A program made the position numbers and the translations under genes. Shown piece by piece: positions 27,086-38,312 of a stretch of DNA of 64,000 bases. The notes beneath the pieces were generated by a model. The model saw nothing but the letters and a program-made list of their open reading frames with translations, made no database searches and was not told the DNA's origin. How positions within the stretch are numbered: position 1 is the first letter of the stretch; each line of letters opens with the position of its first letter. Source of the DNA: Leptothrix discophora. GTDB taxonomy: Bacteria; Pseudomonadota; Gammaproteobacteria; Burkholderiales; Burkholderiaceae_C. The stretch covers positions 248,001 to 312,000 of the forward strand of contig NZ_JAUZEE010000006.1 in the NCBI RefSeq assembly GCF_030705305.1. Reading direction: 5' to 3'.

Positions 27086-27733
27086 ATGAACCCTGTTGCC
27101 GACCTGTGCCGGCTTGCCCTGGGCGTCGTGGCGCTCGCCCTGCCTGTGCTCGTGCAGGCGCAGTTCAAGGTCGTGGCGCCGGACGGCACGGTGACCTACA
27201 CCGATCGACAGCCGGTTGACCGCGGCCTGAAGGTCCAGCCGCTGCGGCGCGACGGCTCGGCCGCCGGCGGCAGCGGCGCCGCAGCGGCGGTGGAACTGCC
27301 CTTCGCGCTGCGCAGCGTCGTGGCGCGTTATCCGGTCACGCTCTACACCGCGCCGAACTGTGCCGCCTGCGACAGCGCCCGCGCGGCGCTGCGGGCCCGG
27401 GGCGTGCCGCACACCGAGCGGGTCGCCTCCGACGACGACGGTGTGCGCGAACTGCGTCGGCTTGAGCAGACCACCGAGGTGCCCGTGCTGCGCCTCGGTC
27501 GCCAGCAGCTGGTCGGCTATGCGGCCGACGAGTGGCAATCGACGCTGGACGCAGCGGGCTACCCGCGCAGCTCGGTGCTGCCCACCGGCTGGCGCCAGCC
27601 GGCACCCGAGCCGCTGGCCGTGGCGCGGCAGGAAGATGCCGCTGCGGCGGCCGCACCGGCGGTCGTCGCCCGCCCGACGCCCCCTTCGCCGGTGGCGCCC
27701 GCCAACCCCGGCGCCGGCGGCATACGGTTCTGA
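27086..27733 (+). CDS. exported DUF4124-type / glutaredoxin-like protein
   Basis: A 215-residue protein with a cleavable signal (about 1-25, ending VLVQAQ), a DUF4124-like start of the mature chain (FKVVAPDGTVTYTDRQPV), then a glutaredoxin fold (about 78-155: VTLYTAPNCAACDSARAAL, TEVPVLRLGRQQLVGY). The redox motif is CAAC and the cis-proline segment TEVPV is intact, so thiol-disulfide activity in the periplasm is likely. The tail is Pro/Ala-rich. GGAGA precedes the ATG at 27086. A -10-like TACGAT lies at 27042-27047. Specific partner unknown. Confidence 0.8.
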   Translation: MNPVADLCRLALGVVALALPVLVQAQFKVVAPDGTVTYTDRQPVDRGLKVQPLRRDGSAAGGSGAAAAVELPFALRSVVARYPVTLYTAPNCAACDSARAALRARGVPHTERVASDDDGVRELRRLEQTTEVPVLRLGRQQLVGYAADEWQSTLDAAGYPRSSVLPTGWRQPAPEPLAVARQEDAAAAAAPAVVARPTPPSPVAPANPGAGGIRF

Positions 27734-27776
27734 ATCGCAAGCATCCGGCCCGCCGTCGCGTTCTGGAGCGGACATG

Positions 27777-27799
27777 AAAAAGCCCGCTGGAAGCGGGCT
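27777..27799 (-). terminator. rho-independent terminator of the cold-shock gene
   Basis: On the minus strand, AGCCCGC-TTCCA-GCGGGCT is followed by TTTT, 34 bases past the cold-shock stop codon. It may also stop the convergent glutaredoxin-like transcript. Confidence 0.75.
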
Positions 27800-27832
27800 G
27801 TCGAATCTGGCGTCCTCTGGCTCGGGTCGGCT

Positions 27833-28066
27833 TCAGCCGGGTGCCACCGACCGCAGCGCGCCTTCGGCGGCGCGGATGTTCTGGGCCAGCTTCCCCTTCG
27901 GACCATCGACCAGGTCGAAATCGACCGTCGAGCCTTGCTTGAGTGTCCGGAAGCCGTCCATCTGGATGGCCGAGAAATGCGCGAAGACATCGTCGCCGCC
28001 GCCTTCCGGTTCAATGAATCCGAAACCCTTCACGTCATTGAACCATTTGACGATGCCGCGTGCCAT
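27833..28066 (-). CDS. cold-shock domain protein (CspA family)
   Basis: A 77-residue single cold-shock domain. RNP1 is KGFGFIEP and RNP2 is DVFAHFSAI (DVFxHF). The protein starts [10 protein letters not shown] and has a ten-residue C-terminal tail beyond the usual 67-70. Members bind single-stranded RNA/DNA as RNA chaperones. GAGGAG lies about nine bases before the ATG. A promoter with a perfect TTGACA box is visible just upstream. The long 5' leader typical of cold-induced csp genes is absent if that promoter is used. Confidence 0.95.
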   Translation of the reverse strand: MARGIVKWFNDVKGFGFIEPEGGGDDVFAHFSAIQMDGFRTLKQGSTVDFDLVDGPKGKLAQNIRAAEGALRSVAPG

Positions 28067-28099
28067 CTTGTGTCTCCTCGATCTGAGTTTTGTATCAAG

Positions 28100-28129
28100 A
28101 TTTTCCGTAACCCTTTTCGACCTTGTCAA
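28100..28129 (-). promoter_or_regulatory. sigma70-type promoter of the cold-shock gene
   Basis: On the minus strand, TTGACA (28129-28124) and GAAAAT (28105-28100) are separated by 18 bases. The start would be near 28093, leaving a leader of about 27 bases. Confidence 0.55.
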
Positions 28130-28223
28130 CGCAGGAAAGACCCTGCCCGTGAACGATTGCGAGCACGCATTTTGGCTGCATCCGAGAGTTCCGCCCGCTG
28201 TCGTCAAGGCGTCATTTCCGCGC

Positions 28224-28252
28224 TTGGGCGTACCCAGGAAGCCGTCTATAGA
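28224..28252 (+). promoter_or_regulatory. sigma70-type promoter abutting clpS
   Basis: TTGGGC (28224-28229), a 17-base spacer and TATAGA (28247-28252). The predicted start falls at 28258-28261, on or just before the clpS ATG (28261), so the mRNA may be leaderless. Confidence 0.5.
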
Positions 28253-28260
28253 ATGGGCTC

Positions 28261-28604
28261 ATGACCGAGCGCAAGCCTGACCTACCGCGTGTGCCGCCGT
28301 CGCCCGACGACGGCCAGGGCGCGGTCATTGCCGAGAAGCAGCACCAGCGCACGGAACCCCCGCGCGTCTATCAAGTCCTGATGCTGAACGACGACTTCAC
28401 ACCCATGGAGTTCGTCGTGATGGTGTTGCAACAGTTCTTTCGTCACGACCTCGAGACCGCCACGCACATCATGCTGAAGATCCATCATGAGGGCCGGGCG
28501 GTCTGTGGTGTCTATACCCAGGATGTCGCCGCCACGAAAGTGGAGATGGTGATGGCAGCCGCACGAAGGGCGGGTCATCCGCTGCAGTGCACCATGGAGG
28601 TCGC

Positions 28605-28608
<4 letters not shown>
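28261..28608 (+). CDS. clpS: ATP-dependent Clp protease adaptor ClpS
   Basis: ClpS delivers N-end-rule substrates to ClpAP. The 115-residue product has the disordered N-terminal tail followed by the core: [18 protein letters not shown], with the N-degron pocket residues N and D of LNDD and the conserved HxxGxAVCG-like segment ([12 protein letters not shown]). No Shine-Dalgarno sequence precedes the ATG, and the best promoter lies immediately against it. The stop overlaps the clpA start (ATGA). Confidence 0.96.
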
Positions 28609-30926
<2,318 letters not shown>

Positions 30927-30951
30927 AGCGGAGACTTGCGCCAACCCGGAA

Positions 30952-30977
30952 AGTCCCGCTTCTGCGGGACTTTTTTT
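30952..30977. terminator. terminator shared by clpA (+) and selC (-)
   Basis: AGTCCCGC-TTCT-GCGGGACT followed by seven T residues on the plus strand, 25 bases after clpA. On the minus strand the same hairpin follows the CCA end of tRNA-Sec, with a shorter TTT tail, so it can serve both transcripts. Confidence 0.9.
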
Positions 30978-30980
30978 GTT

Positions 30981-31076
30981 TGGCGGAAGGGAATGGGAGT
31001 CGAACCCACCCGGCGACGCATGGCGCCACCCACCGGGTTTGAAGCCCGGCCGACCCACCAGGATCGTTTCCCCTCC
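30981..31076 (-). tRNA. selC: tRNA-Sec (UCA anticodon)
   Basis: A 96-base tRNA with encoded CCA. It has the 8-bp acceptor stem peculiar to tRNA-Sec (one G-U pair), a GGTTCGACTCC T-arm, a long variable arm, and anticodon TCA (complement 31040-31042) in the loop CTTCAAA, as in E. coli selC. Only 29 bases separate it from the selB stop and no promoter is obvious there, so it may be processed from the selB transcript. Confidence 0.97.
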
Positions 31077-31105
31077 AGGGATGTCTGGCCGCTGTCGCGC
31101 CCGTC

Positions 31106-33106
31106 TCAGGACGCAGCAGCGGGCGTGATCGTCGTCGTGTCCTCCGGCCGAGGGGAAGCCGCCCCGTCGCGGAACAACTGGCTGTCGGCACGCAGGCGAT
31201 GGACGTCACCGATGCGTCGCAACAGGCCGATGCGATCGAGGTATTCGAGGATCTGGATCGCCCGCTTGCGGCCCAGCGACGTGGCGTCGCGGAACCGGGC
31301 GGCCGTGACCTCGCCGTCGTGGGCGTGGGCGACCTCGCGGGCGATGCTGCAGAGTCTCGCCATCGTGGCCGGTGGGTAGTAGAGGTCTTTCACCACTTGC
31401 ATCAGTTCGCCGCGCTGCGCGAGCCGGGCCAGCGTGACGCGCATCAGCGGCTCGGATTCCTGCGTGTCGCGCGCCAGGTCGCGCACCCAGGCGCCCTCGA
31501 AACCGGCGGCGGCCAGGCCCGGGCTCACCTTCTGAGCCAGTCGCTCTTCGGTCGCCGACAGCTTGATGCCATGTTCGGGCAGGTGCACGAAGGCGCCGCG
31601 CACGTGCAGGCGCGCATCGGTCTGAAGACGCGCCAGCAGCGCGCGGAAGAGCGGCTCCGGCAGGCGAGGCAGGGCCAGGCGACGCAGCCGCGCGGCATCC
31701 GGGCCCAGTTCTTCCGGGTGACCGGCATGGAAGCGCGCCAGCGCCGCCAGCAGGGCCTCACCGGCCAGGGCGGTCTGGACCGCGCCGAGTGCCCAGCCGT
31801 CGGGCGTGCGCAGCGTGACGGCCTCGTCGAGGCCGCTCAGCAGGCTCGCCAGCGACTGGCCCTGCGCGGCCGCCAGCCGGGCCAGGTCGACGCCGTGCGG
31901 GGCGACGTCGACCAGCGCCGCGACCCGCTCGGGCAGCGTCGGCAAGGCCAGCGCGGACAGCTCGGCCAGGCGCTGCGGCGTGCGGCGGTAGCGCACGGGG
32001 GCATGCGGGTCGAGCACCATGCCGCCGGCCAGCGTTCGGCTGGCCGATGCGTCGCGCAGCACCACGCGGTCACCGTGCCAGGCGCCGACGGGGCTGCGCA
32101 GCACCAGCTGGACGCGGGCGCTCGCGCCGGGCATCAGGCGGTCGCCTTCCTCGTGCCCATCGAGGATCGCGACGGTGCCGGGCATGTCGATCGCGCCGAT
32201 GTGCACATGCACCGGCGTGCCGCTGCGCAGCGGCTTGGCCTCGTCGTGCCAGAGCGTCAGGCTCGCGTCGAGGCGATCGGTGCTCAGCATGGCGGCCGGC
32301 GCGACCAGCCACTGGCCGCGCGCGATCTCGTCCTTGGCCAGGCCAACCAGGCCGATCGCGCAGCGCTGGCCGGTCTCGGCCTGCTCGACCACGCGGTTCT
32401 GTGCATGCAGGCTGCGCACCCGCACGCGCTGACCGCCCGGCACGCGCACCAGCTCGTCGCCGATCTCCACCCGTCCGGCATGGACCGTGCCGGTGACGAC
32501 CGTGCCGACGCCGCCGAGCGTGAAGGCCCGGTCGATCGCCAGCCGGAAGGCCCCGTCGCCACGGGCATCGCGGCCGGCATGGCTTCTGGCCGCTGTCCAC
32601 AGGCGCTCGCGCAGCTCGGCCAGGCCGGCACCGGTGTGGGCCGAGACCGTCAGCACCGGTGCGCCGGCCAGCGAGCTGCCTTGCACCAGCGCGGCGGCCT
32701 CGGCCTGCACGGCGGCCAGCCGGGCTGCGTCGACCCGGTCGGCCTTGGTGACGACCACCGCGCCCTCGCGCAGGCCCAGCAGCGACAGCACGGCCAGGTG
32801 CTCGCGCGTCTGCGGCATCACGCCGTCGTCGGCGGCGACCAGCAACAGCGCATGGTCGATGCCGGTGGCGCCGGCCAGCATGGTGTGGACCAGCCGCTCA
32901 TGGCCGGGCACGTCGATGAAGCCGATCGATGCGGCCGCTTCGGCCTTGGCCGGGTCCGCGCCGGGCAGGTCCAGGAAGGCGTAGCCCAGCTCGATGCTGA
33001 TGCCGCGCTTCTTCTCCTCGGGCAGTCGGTCGGTGTCGACGCCGGTCAGCGCTTTCACCAGCGTGGTCTTGCCGTGGTCGATGTGGCCGGCGGTGCCGAC
33101 GATCAT
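31106..33106 (-). CDS. selB: selenocysteine-specific elongation factor SelB
   Basis: SelB is the EF-Tu-like GTPase that delivers Sec-tRNA to UGA codons marked by a SECIS hairpin. The 666-residue protein starts with the G1 motif [12 protein letters not shown], then [12 protein letters not shown] (G3) and VVTKAD (G4); domains II-III follow, and the last ~270 residues are winged-helix repeats that bind SECIS RNA. It is longer than E. coli SelB (614). GGAGA precedes the ATG. Last protein gene of the selenium operon, directly before selC. Confidence 0.97.
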   Translation of the reverse strand: MIVGTAGHIDHGKTTLVKALTGVDTDRLPEEKKRGISIELGYAFLDLPGADPAKAEAAASIGFIDVPGHERLVHTMLAGATGIDHALLLVAADDGVMPQTREHLAVLSLLGLREGAVVVTKADRVDAARLAAVQAEAAALVQGSSLAGAPVLTVSAHTGAGLAELRERLWTAARSHAGRDARGDGAFRLAIDRAFTLGGVGTVVTGTVHAGRVEIGDELVRVPGGQRVRVRSLHAQNRVVEQAETGQRCAIGLVGLAKDEIARGQWLVAPAAMLSTDRLDASLTLWHDEAKPLRSGTPVHVHIGAIDMPGTVAILDGHEEGDRLMPGASARVQLVLRSPVGAWHGDRVVLRDASASRTLAGGMVLDPHAPVRYRRTPQRLAELSALALPTLPERVAALVDVAPHGVDLARLAAAQGQSLASLLSGLDEAVTLRTPDGWALGAVQTALAGEALLAALARFHAGHPEELGPDAARLRRLALPRLPEPLFRALLARLQTDARLHVRGAFVHLPEHGIKLSATEERLAQKVSPGLAAAGFEGAWVRDLARDTQESEPLMRVTLARLAQRGELMQVVKDLYYPPATMARLCSIAREVAHAHDGEVTAARFRDATSLGRKRAIQILEYLDRIGLLRRIGDVHRLRADSQLFRDGAASPRPEDTTTITPAAAS

Positions 33107-33161
33107 GGGTGTCTCCGCAGCGGGTTCGGCATGGGCTCAGGCCATGAGCCTGCGCAGTGGC

Positions 33162-34292
33162 TCAGGTCGTGAGCTCGCGGGCGCTGATGACGTACTTGAA
33201 GGTGTCGGGCGCCAGCTCGTCGAAGCGACCGCTGGCGTTCTCGCCGTTCGGGTACATCAGGAAGGACTTGGTGCCGGTGTCGGCGCTGCCGGGCAGGACC
33301 AGGTCGTTGACGGTGTTCCAGCCCACCCAGTTGCCTTCCCAGCCGCCGAACAGGCCCTTCATGACCGGCGCGACGACCGGGTGCGCCGGGTCCTTGATCC
33401 AGTCGGGCGTCTCCTGGCGCATCACCTTGAGCACGTCGGCCGGGTCCATGGCGACCCAGCCCAGGCCGGCGAGGTGGACCTCGGCGCGGCAGTGCTGCGC
33501 GCCCTTCAGGTTGGCCGGGTTGCCGCTGAGTTCCTTGTAGCCAAAGGCCGACGGGACCAGGCGCAGGCCGTAGACATCGCGGGCCGGCACGCCGACCGCG
33601 CGGCACAGGCCGACGAAGACGGCGTTCAGGTCGGCGCACTTGCCGCCCAGGTTGCCGGTCTCCAGCATGGTCTTGATGTCGCCGGTGCCGCAGCCGCGGG
33701 TCTTGGGCTCGCGGTAGGCGTGGGCCACGACCCAGCCGTAGAGGGCGCGGACCTTGTCCAGATCGGTCTTCGCGCCACGGGTCGCTTCCAGCGCGGTCTT
33801 GCGCACGATGCCGTCCAGCGGCTTCAGTTCGGTGGGCTGCAGGTTGGCCTTGAGCACGGCCGGGTCCTCGGCGACGGTGCCGCGGCCATTCCAGTCGACG
33901 GCGCGGTTGCGGGTGCGCAGCGTGCTCGTCAGCGTCACGGTCGGCTGGGTCGTCTCGGGCGCGAAGGCCGCGTGCAGCATCCGCACGCCATGTTTCGGAT
34001 CGCGCGTCAGGCCGATGGTGCGGGCGTTGCCGGTCCAGCTGTTGTCGACCGACCGCTGGTAGTCGGATTCGATGTCGGGCACCGGCAGCCAGAGCTGGGT
34101 CGCGCCCTGCACGTCGGCGATCTGGACGGTGGTCGTGACCTCGAAGGTGCGCCAGCCACCGACCTGCGGCTCGAAGCGGCGCTCGGCCGGTGCGGCGGTC
34201 TGGGCGCGGGTCAGGCCGGGCACCAGCAGCGGGGCGGCGAGGGCAGCGGTGGAGGCCAGCAGGCTGCGGCGGTCGAGTCGGATGTTCTTCAT
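33162..34292 (-). CDS. transglutaminase-fold protein with Tat signal, in the selenium operon
   Basis: A 376-residue exported protein. The N-terminus has a twin-arginine motif ([10 protein letters not shown]) and a hydrophobic stretch ending near LTRAQ. A beta-rich N-terminal region (about 45-130) is followed by a transglutaminase-like core with a complete Cys-His-Asp triad: C219 in [13 protein letters not shown]273 in [10 protein letters not shown] and D283 in AMDPAD. Bacterial members are usually thiol proteases or amidases rather than cross-linkers. It lies between tlpA-like and selB genes (gaps 81 and 55 bases) on the same strand, so it is probably cotranscribed with formate dehydrogenase assembly genes. 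No known role in selenoprotein biology; function unknown. Confidence 0.8.
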   Translation of the reverse strand: MKNIRLDRRSLLASTAALAAPLLVPGLTRAQTAAPAERRFEPQVGGWRTFEVTTTVQIADVQGATQLWLPVPDIESDYQRSVDNSWTGNARTIGLTRDPKHGVRMLHAAFAPETTQPTVTLTSTLRTRNRAVDWNGRGTVAEDPAVLKANLQPTELKPLDGIVRKTALEATRGAKTDLDKVRALYGWVVAHAYREPKTRGCGTGDIKTMLETGNLGGKCADLNAVFVGLCRAVGVPARDVYGLRLVPSAFGYKELSGNPANLKGAQHCRAEVHLAGLGWVAMDPADVLKVMRQETPDWIKDPAHPVVAPVMKGLFGGWEGNWVGWNTVNDLVLPGSADTGTKSFLMYPNGENASGRFDELAPDTFKYVISARELTT

Positions 34293-34340
34293 GGTGCGGG
34301 TTCCAGGAGACGTTGACGTTTCGGGGGAGAGGGTTCGAGG

Positions 34341-34364
34341 CGTGGGCGTGGGCGTGGGCGTGGG
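34341..34364. repeat. CGTGGG hexanucleotide, four copies
   Basis: Four exact CGTGGG units in the gap between the tlpA-like stop and the transglutaminase start. Being six bases and outside coding sequence, it would not shift a reading frame. Confidence 0.7.
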
Positions 34365-34373
34365 GGCGAAGGC

Positions 34374-34985
34374 TCAGACCAGCTCGCGCATCCAGCGGCG
34401 GGCGGCCGGACCGGCCCAGTCGAGTTCGCCGATGACGCTGAAGGCGGCCCGGCCCTTGCGATCGACCACGACGGTGGTCGGGAACACACGGGCGCCCCAG
34501 GCCCGCGAGGCGGCGCCGTCGCGGTCGCGCAGCACCGGCAGGCTCAGCGGTTCGGCGGCGAGGTAGCGGCGCACGGCGGCGTCGGTCTCGCGGTGGTTGA
34601 CGGTGACGACCTGCACGCGGTCGTCCAGGTGGCGCTGCGCCAGCAGCTCCAGCGACGGCAGTTCGGTGCGACAGGGCTCGCACCAGCTGGCCCAGAAGTT
34701 GATGACGACGACCTGGCCGCGGGCATCTGCCAGACGCCAGGCCGGGCCGTCCCAGGTCGGCAGTTCGAGCGCCGGCGTGGCTTGACCGCGTGGCCACGCG
34801 GTGCGCTGGGCGCCGGGGGGATCGCCGTTGGCGAGGCAGGCGGCCGGCGCGGCGCTGAGGCTGGCGGCCAGTCCGGTGGTCGATGTCAGCAGCGAGAGCC
34901 CCTGTCGCAACGCCTGGCGCCGGGCGGGCGAGGGCGGTGCACCGGCTCCCGCCGGACCGGCGAGGAACGGATGATCAGGCGTCAT
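34374..34985 (-). CDS. TlpA-like periplasmic thioredoxin-fold protein, in the selenium operon
   Basis: A 203-residue protein with an N-terminal export signal (RR at 22-23, hydrophobic 28-48) and a TlpA/ResA-type thioredoxin domain (about 68-203): VVVINFWASWCEPCRTELP with C102/C105, and the cis-proline loop VFPTTVVVD. TlpA proteins are membrane-linked or periplasmic reductants. The gene follows selA by 27 bases. It could keep a cysteine or selenol reduced during maturation of the exported formate dehydrogenase, but that is inference from position only. Confidence 0.82.
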   Translation of the reverse strand: MTPDHPFLAGPAGAGAPPSPARRQALRQGLSLLTSTTGLAASLSAAPAACLANGDPPGAQRTAWPRGQATPALELPTWDGPAWRLADARGQVVVINFWASWCEPCRTELPSLELLAQRHLDDRVQVVTVNHRETDAAVRRYLAAEPLSLPVLRDRDGAASRAWGARVFPTTVVVDRKGRAAFSVIGELDWAGPAARRWMRELV

Positions 34986-35012
34986 GGTCGTGGTTCGTTG
35001 GCAGACGTCGGG

Positions 35013-36491
35013 TCAGGCCAGCCGATCGGCCAGCAGCGGCAGCTGGGCTGCCAGGAGGGCGTGATTCTCGACGCAACGCAGGTCGAGGATCAGCCGGTCG
35101 TCCGTGATGCGGCCGATAACAGGGCGCGGCAGGCTGCGCAGCGCGCTGGCCAAGTCGTCCAGCGCGCGGCCGGCGCCCTTTTTCTGTGTCGGCGTGATCG
35201 CCAGGCCGGCCGAGGGCAGGCGGTCGACCGGGAGCGAGCCCGAGCCGATCTGGCCGAGCAGGTCATCGACCACGGCGACGTCGACGCGCGGCGCAAGCGC
35301 CTGTGTGAACGGCGCGTGCAGCGCTTGCGCGGTCGCCAGGATGTCGGCCAGCGGGCGCGTCAGCAGCCGCAGCGTGGGCAGGTCGCGGCGGAGGCGTTCC
35401 GGGCGCAGGTAGAGCCGCAGCGTGGCCTCCAGCGCGGCCAGTGGCAGCTTGCTGACGCGCAGCGCGCGCTTCATCGGGTGCTTGCGGATGCGCTCGATCT
35501 CGGCACGGCGGCCGACGATCAGGCCGGCCTGCGGGCCGCCCAGCAGCTTGTCGCCGCTGAAGGTGACGACCTGGCAGCCGGCGGCCAGCTGTTCCTGCGG
35601 CATGGGCTCGCGCGGCAGGCCATGGGCCGACAGGTCGATCAGCGAGCCGGCCCCAAGGTCGCTGACCAGCGGCAGGCCATGGCGCTGCGCGATGCCGGCC
35701 AGCGTGGCCTCGTCGACGCTGGCGGTGAACCCCTGCACCACATAGTTGCTGGTGTGGATCTTCATCAGCAGCGCGGTGCGCTCGCCGATGGCCTGTTCGT
35801 AGTCGCGCGGGTGGGTGCGGTTGGTGGTGCCGACCTCGACCAGTCGGACGCCTGCCGCGGTCATGACATCGGGGATGCGGAACGCGCCGCCGATCTCGAC
35901 CAGTTCGCCGCGCGAGACGATCACCTCGCGGTCACGCGCCAGTGCGGCCAGCGTCAGCAGCACGGCCGCCGCGTTGTTGTTGACAACGGTGGCCGCCTCG
36001 GCGCCGGTGAGCTGGCACAGCAGGTCCTCGACCAGACTGTCGCGATCGCCGCGGCCTCCGCTGGCCAGGTTGTATTCGAGGTTGTTCGGGCTGGCCATCA
36101 GCGCCAGCACCTGCTGCAGGGCCGCGTCGGCCAGCAGTGCGCGGCCGAGGTTGGTGTGGATGACGGTGCCCGTGCAGTTGAAGACGGCACGCATCGCGGG
36201 CGCGAGCGCCGCGTCGACGCGCTGGCCCAGCGCATGGCCCAGGGCGGCCGGTGCGACGGCCTCGCGTGCCAGCGTGCCGGCCAGCGCCTGCACGCGCAGG
36301 CTGTCCAGCAGCGACCGGGCGTGGCCGGCGACCAGCGTGTGGCCATGCTCGGCCACCAGCGCCGCGACCTCTGGCTGGCGCAGCAAGCGATCGACGGCGG
36401 GAAGGTCCTTGGGGCCGGCCGGCTCGGAGGGTGAGCCTGTCTCGCCGGGGGCCTTGGAACCGTGAACCACGGATTCGTCGGGCCGCGCCAT
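35013..36491 (-). CDS. selA: L-seryl-tRNA(Sec) selenium transferase SelA
   Basis: SelA converts Ser-tRNA(Sec) to Sec-tRNA(Sec) using selenophosphate. The 492-residue product has the PLP lysine K315 in FSGDKLLGGPQAG and the upstream FNCTGTVIHTNLGRA signature. It carries about 25 extra N-terminal residues compared with E. coli (463). The ATG shares one base with the fdhE stop (TGATG), so translation is coupled. Selenophosphate would come from SelD, which is not encoded in this window. Confidence 0.97.
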   Translation of the reverse strand: MARPDESVVHGSKAPGETGSPSEPAGPKDLPAVDRLLRQPEVAALVAEHGHTLVAGHARSLLDSLRVQALAGTLAREAVAPAALGHALGQRVDAALAPAMRAVFNCTGTVIHTNLGRALLADAALQQVLALMASPNNLEYNLASGGRGDRDSLVEDLLCQLTGAEAATVVNNNAAAVLLTLAALARDREVIVSRGELVEIGGAFRIPDVMTAAGVRLVEVGTTNRTHPRDYEQAIGERTALLMKIHTSNYVVQGFTASVDEATLAGIAQRHGLPLVSDLGAGSLIDLSAHGLPREPMPQEQLAAGCQVVTFSGDKLLGGPQAGLIVGRRAEIERIRKHPMKRALRVSKLPLAALEATLRLYLRPERLRRDLPTLRLLTRPLADILATAQALHAPFTQALAPRVDVAVVDDLLGQIGSGSLPVDRLPSAGLAITPTQKKGAGRALDDLASALRSLPRPVIGRITDDRLILDLRCVENHALLAAQLPLLADRLA

Positions 36492-37576
36492 CACGCGCCT
36501 CCGGGATCGGGTGGCGCGCTGCCGGGGTCGGCGCCGGACGTGCCCTGCTCGTCCTGGGCATCCGGATCGCCGAACAGCAGCATCAGGTTCAGGCCGTGGC
36601 GCTGCAGGCCGGTCTCGGCAACCAGCAGGTCCAGCGTGATCGAGGCGAGGTCGTCGGCCACCGCGTCGATACCGGGATCGCGGTCGGTGTGCAGGATCTT
36701 CAGGTAGTGGCCGCAGTCGTCGCAGGTCTCGGCCTGGACCGCCGCCTGGGCGGCGCGGGCCGAGCGCGCGGCGTTCTCGTCCTCGTCGAGGCCGTCGGCC
36801 AGCTCGGCGGTGTCGAGTGACTGGAAGGCGATGGCCTTGCCGCTGCCGCAGTGCGCGCACTGGATGCGCACGCGGTGCCATTCGGTGTTGCACAGGCCGC
36901 AATGCAGGTAGCGCTGGCCGAGCGATTCGCCCTCGCTTCGGGTGACGCTGGCCACCGGACGGCTGCCGCAGCAGGGGCAGACGCCGCTGGCATGGTCATC
37001 CGGACGACCGAAGGGCTGTCCGCCGCCGATGTGGGCACGCTGCACCGACAGCACGAGGTGGGTCCAGTAGACCTGGAGGGCGGCGGCGATCAGCGGCGCG
37101 GTGCCGAGGTCCAGCCCCCGCATCAGGCCGGTCAGCAGGCGGTCGGCCTGGTGTTCGAGGTGGTCGTTGCTGGCCTGCAGAAGGCCGTCGATCAGGGCGG
37201 CGACCGGCGCAGGGGCCTGAGGTCGCAGCGTGCCGCAGATCTGACGCAGCGCGGCCTGCCAGGCGGGGTCGCGTGGCCAGTCCAGCGTGGACAGCGGGGG
37301 CTCGCCGCGCTGCGCGGCGCGGTCGAGCGCGGCGGCGTCGGGCAGGGGCACGCCGCTGGGGAAGTCCTGCAGCGCCTGGTGCTGGGCCAGGGCAAGGTCG
37401 GCCATGAAGCCGAGGAAGTCGCCCATCGCGTGGCCGCGCGCGAGCTGGCGCAGGCGCATCGCGCGCTCGGCGAACAGCGTCTCGCGCTGCGGCCAGCGGA
37501 AGTAGGGCGTCTCGCCGGCAGGACGCGAGGCGATCTCTTCCGGGGTCATCACGCGGACCGTGGCGGTCGCTGTCAT
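36491..37576 (-). CDS. fdhE: formate dehydrogenase accessory protein FdhE
   Basis: FdhE is required for assembly of respiratory, Tat-exported formate dehydrogenases in E. coli and binds iron through CxxC motifs. The 361-residue protein has four cysteine groups: CPCC (200-203), CGLC (226-229), CAHC (240-243) and CDDC (285-288). An acidic/Ala-rich insertion (about 255-282) precedes the last pair, and a Pro/Gly/Asp-rich tail ends the protein; both are extra to the E. coli form (309). It is separated from fdnI by a hairpin and coupled to selA. Confidence 0.93.
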   Translation of the reverse strand: MTATATVRVMTPEEIASRPAGETPYFRWPQRETLFAERAMRLRQLARGHAMGDFLGFMADLALAQHQALQDFPSGVPLPDAAALDRAAQRGEPPLSTLDWPRDPAWQAALRQICGTLRPQAPAPVAALIDGLLQASNDHLEHQADRLLTGLMRGLDLGTAPLIAAALQVYWTHLVLSVQRAHIGGGQPFGRPDDHASGVCPCCGSRPVASVTRSEGESLGQRYLHCGLCNTEWHRVRIQCAHCGSGKAIAFQSLDTAELADGLDEDENAARSARAAQAAVQAETCDDCGHYLKILHTDRDPGIDAVADDLASITLDLLVAETGLQRHGLNLMLLFGDPDAQDEQGTSGADPGSAPPDPGGA

Positions 37577-37630
37577 CGGGCGGGTTCCTTGGTGTGACGG
37601 GCGGGAGGGAAGAGGGATCGCATCAGCGAT

Positions 37631-37670
37631 CGGGCCGGGATTCTGTCTGCGACGCGACGATCCCGGCCCG
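37631..37670 (-). promoter_or_regulatory. 11-bp-arm intercistronic hairpin between fdnI and fdhE
   Basis: CGGGCCGGGAT and ATCCCGGCCCG are perfect complements around an 18-base loop, in the only sizeable gap (115 bases) between the structural and assembly genes. No T-run follows on the transcribed strand. It is suited to partial termination or to protecting the upstream mRNA from 3' decay, which would keep FdnGHI levels above assembly-factor levels. Confidence 0.6.
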
Positions 37671-37691
37671 GGTGGAAAGACCGATGGCGCG

Positions 37692-38312
37692 TCAACGGCG
37701 ACGCGTCATCTCCTCATGCCAGAGCGGATGGTTCAGCCGCGCCCAGTTCTCGGACACCGTGCCGCGCGTCATCGCCCGGACCGTGCCCTTGACCCAGATC
37801 GCCGCATAGACATGCACGATCACCGACAGCACCAGCACCACCGCCGAGACCGAGTGCAGCAGCACGGCGATGCGCAGCACGTTGATCGGGAACAGCGGCG
37901 CGAACCACGGGCGCCAGAACATGATGCCGGTGACCACCAGCACGGCCAGGCTGATCGACATGGCCCAGAACACCCGCTTCTGGCCGGCGTTGTACTTGCC
38001 GACCGGCGGCAGGTTGGCCTTGTTGCCACGCAGCATCTCGCCCATGTGCTTGGACCACTCCTTGTCGGCCGGCGTCATCACGTTCTCCTTCCACAGCCGC
38101 AGGAAGAGGCCCAGGAAGGCCACGACCATCAGCAAGCCCATGAAGGGATGCAGGATGCGTGTCCACGGGCCGCCGCCGAACAGGTTGGAGAAGAAGAACA
38201 GGCTCGGGTGGAAGAAGGCCAGGCCCGACAGGCCGGCCAGCACGAACATCAGGGCGATGAACCAGTGGTTCATGCGCTCCGAGTCGCCATAGCGCTGGAT
38301 CAGCTTGCTCAT
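37692..38312 (-). CDS. fdnI: formate dehydrogenase cytochrome b556 (gamma) subunit
   Basis: The 206-residue membrane subunit takes electrons from the beta subunit to quinone. Four transmembrane helices are visible (about 15-37, 53-73, 113-133, 145-170), with heme-ligand-type histidines in [24 protein letters not shown] and VIVHVYAA. Length and pattern match FdnI/FdoI (217/211). Its ATG overlaps the fdnH stop (ATGA). Confidence 0.95.
   Translation of the reverse strand: MSKLIQRYGDSERMNHWFIALMFVLAGLSGLAFFHPSLFFFSNLFGGGPWTRILHPFMGLLMVVAFLGLFLRLWKENVMTPADKEWSKHMGEMLRGNKANLPPVGKYNAGQKRVFWAMSISLAVLVVTGIMFWRPWFAPLFPINVLRIAVLLHSVSAVVLVLSVIVHVYAAIWVKGTVRAMTRGTVSENWARLNHPLWHEEMTRRR

Noticed and set aside
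34341-34364. Phase-variation repeat
   Set aside because: Hexamer units do not change frame and the tract lies outside both flanking genes.
34374-34985. TlpA-like protein as a second selenoprotein
   Set aside because: Its active site is encoded as WCEPC with ordinary cysteine codons; no in-frame TGA.
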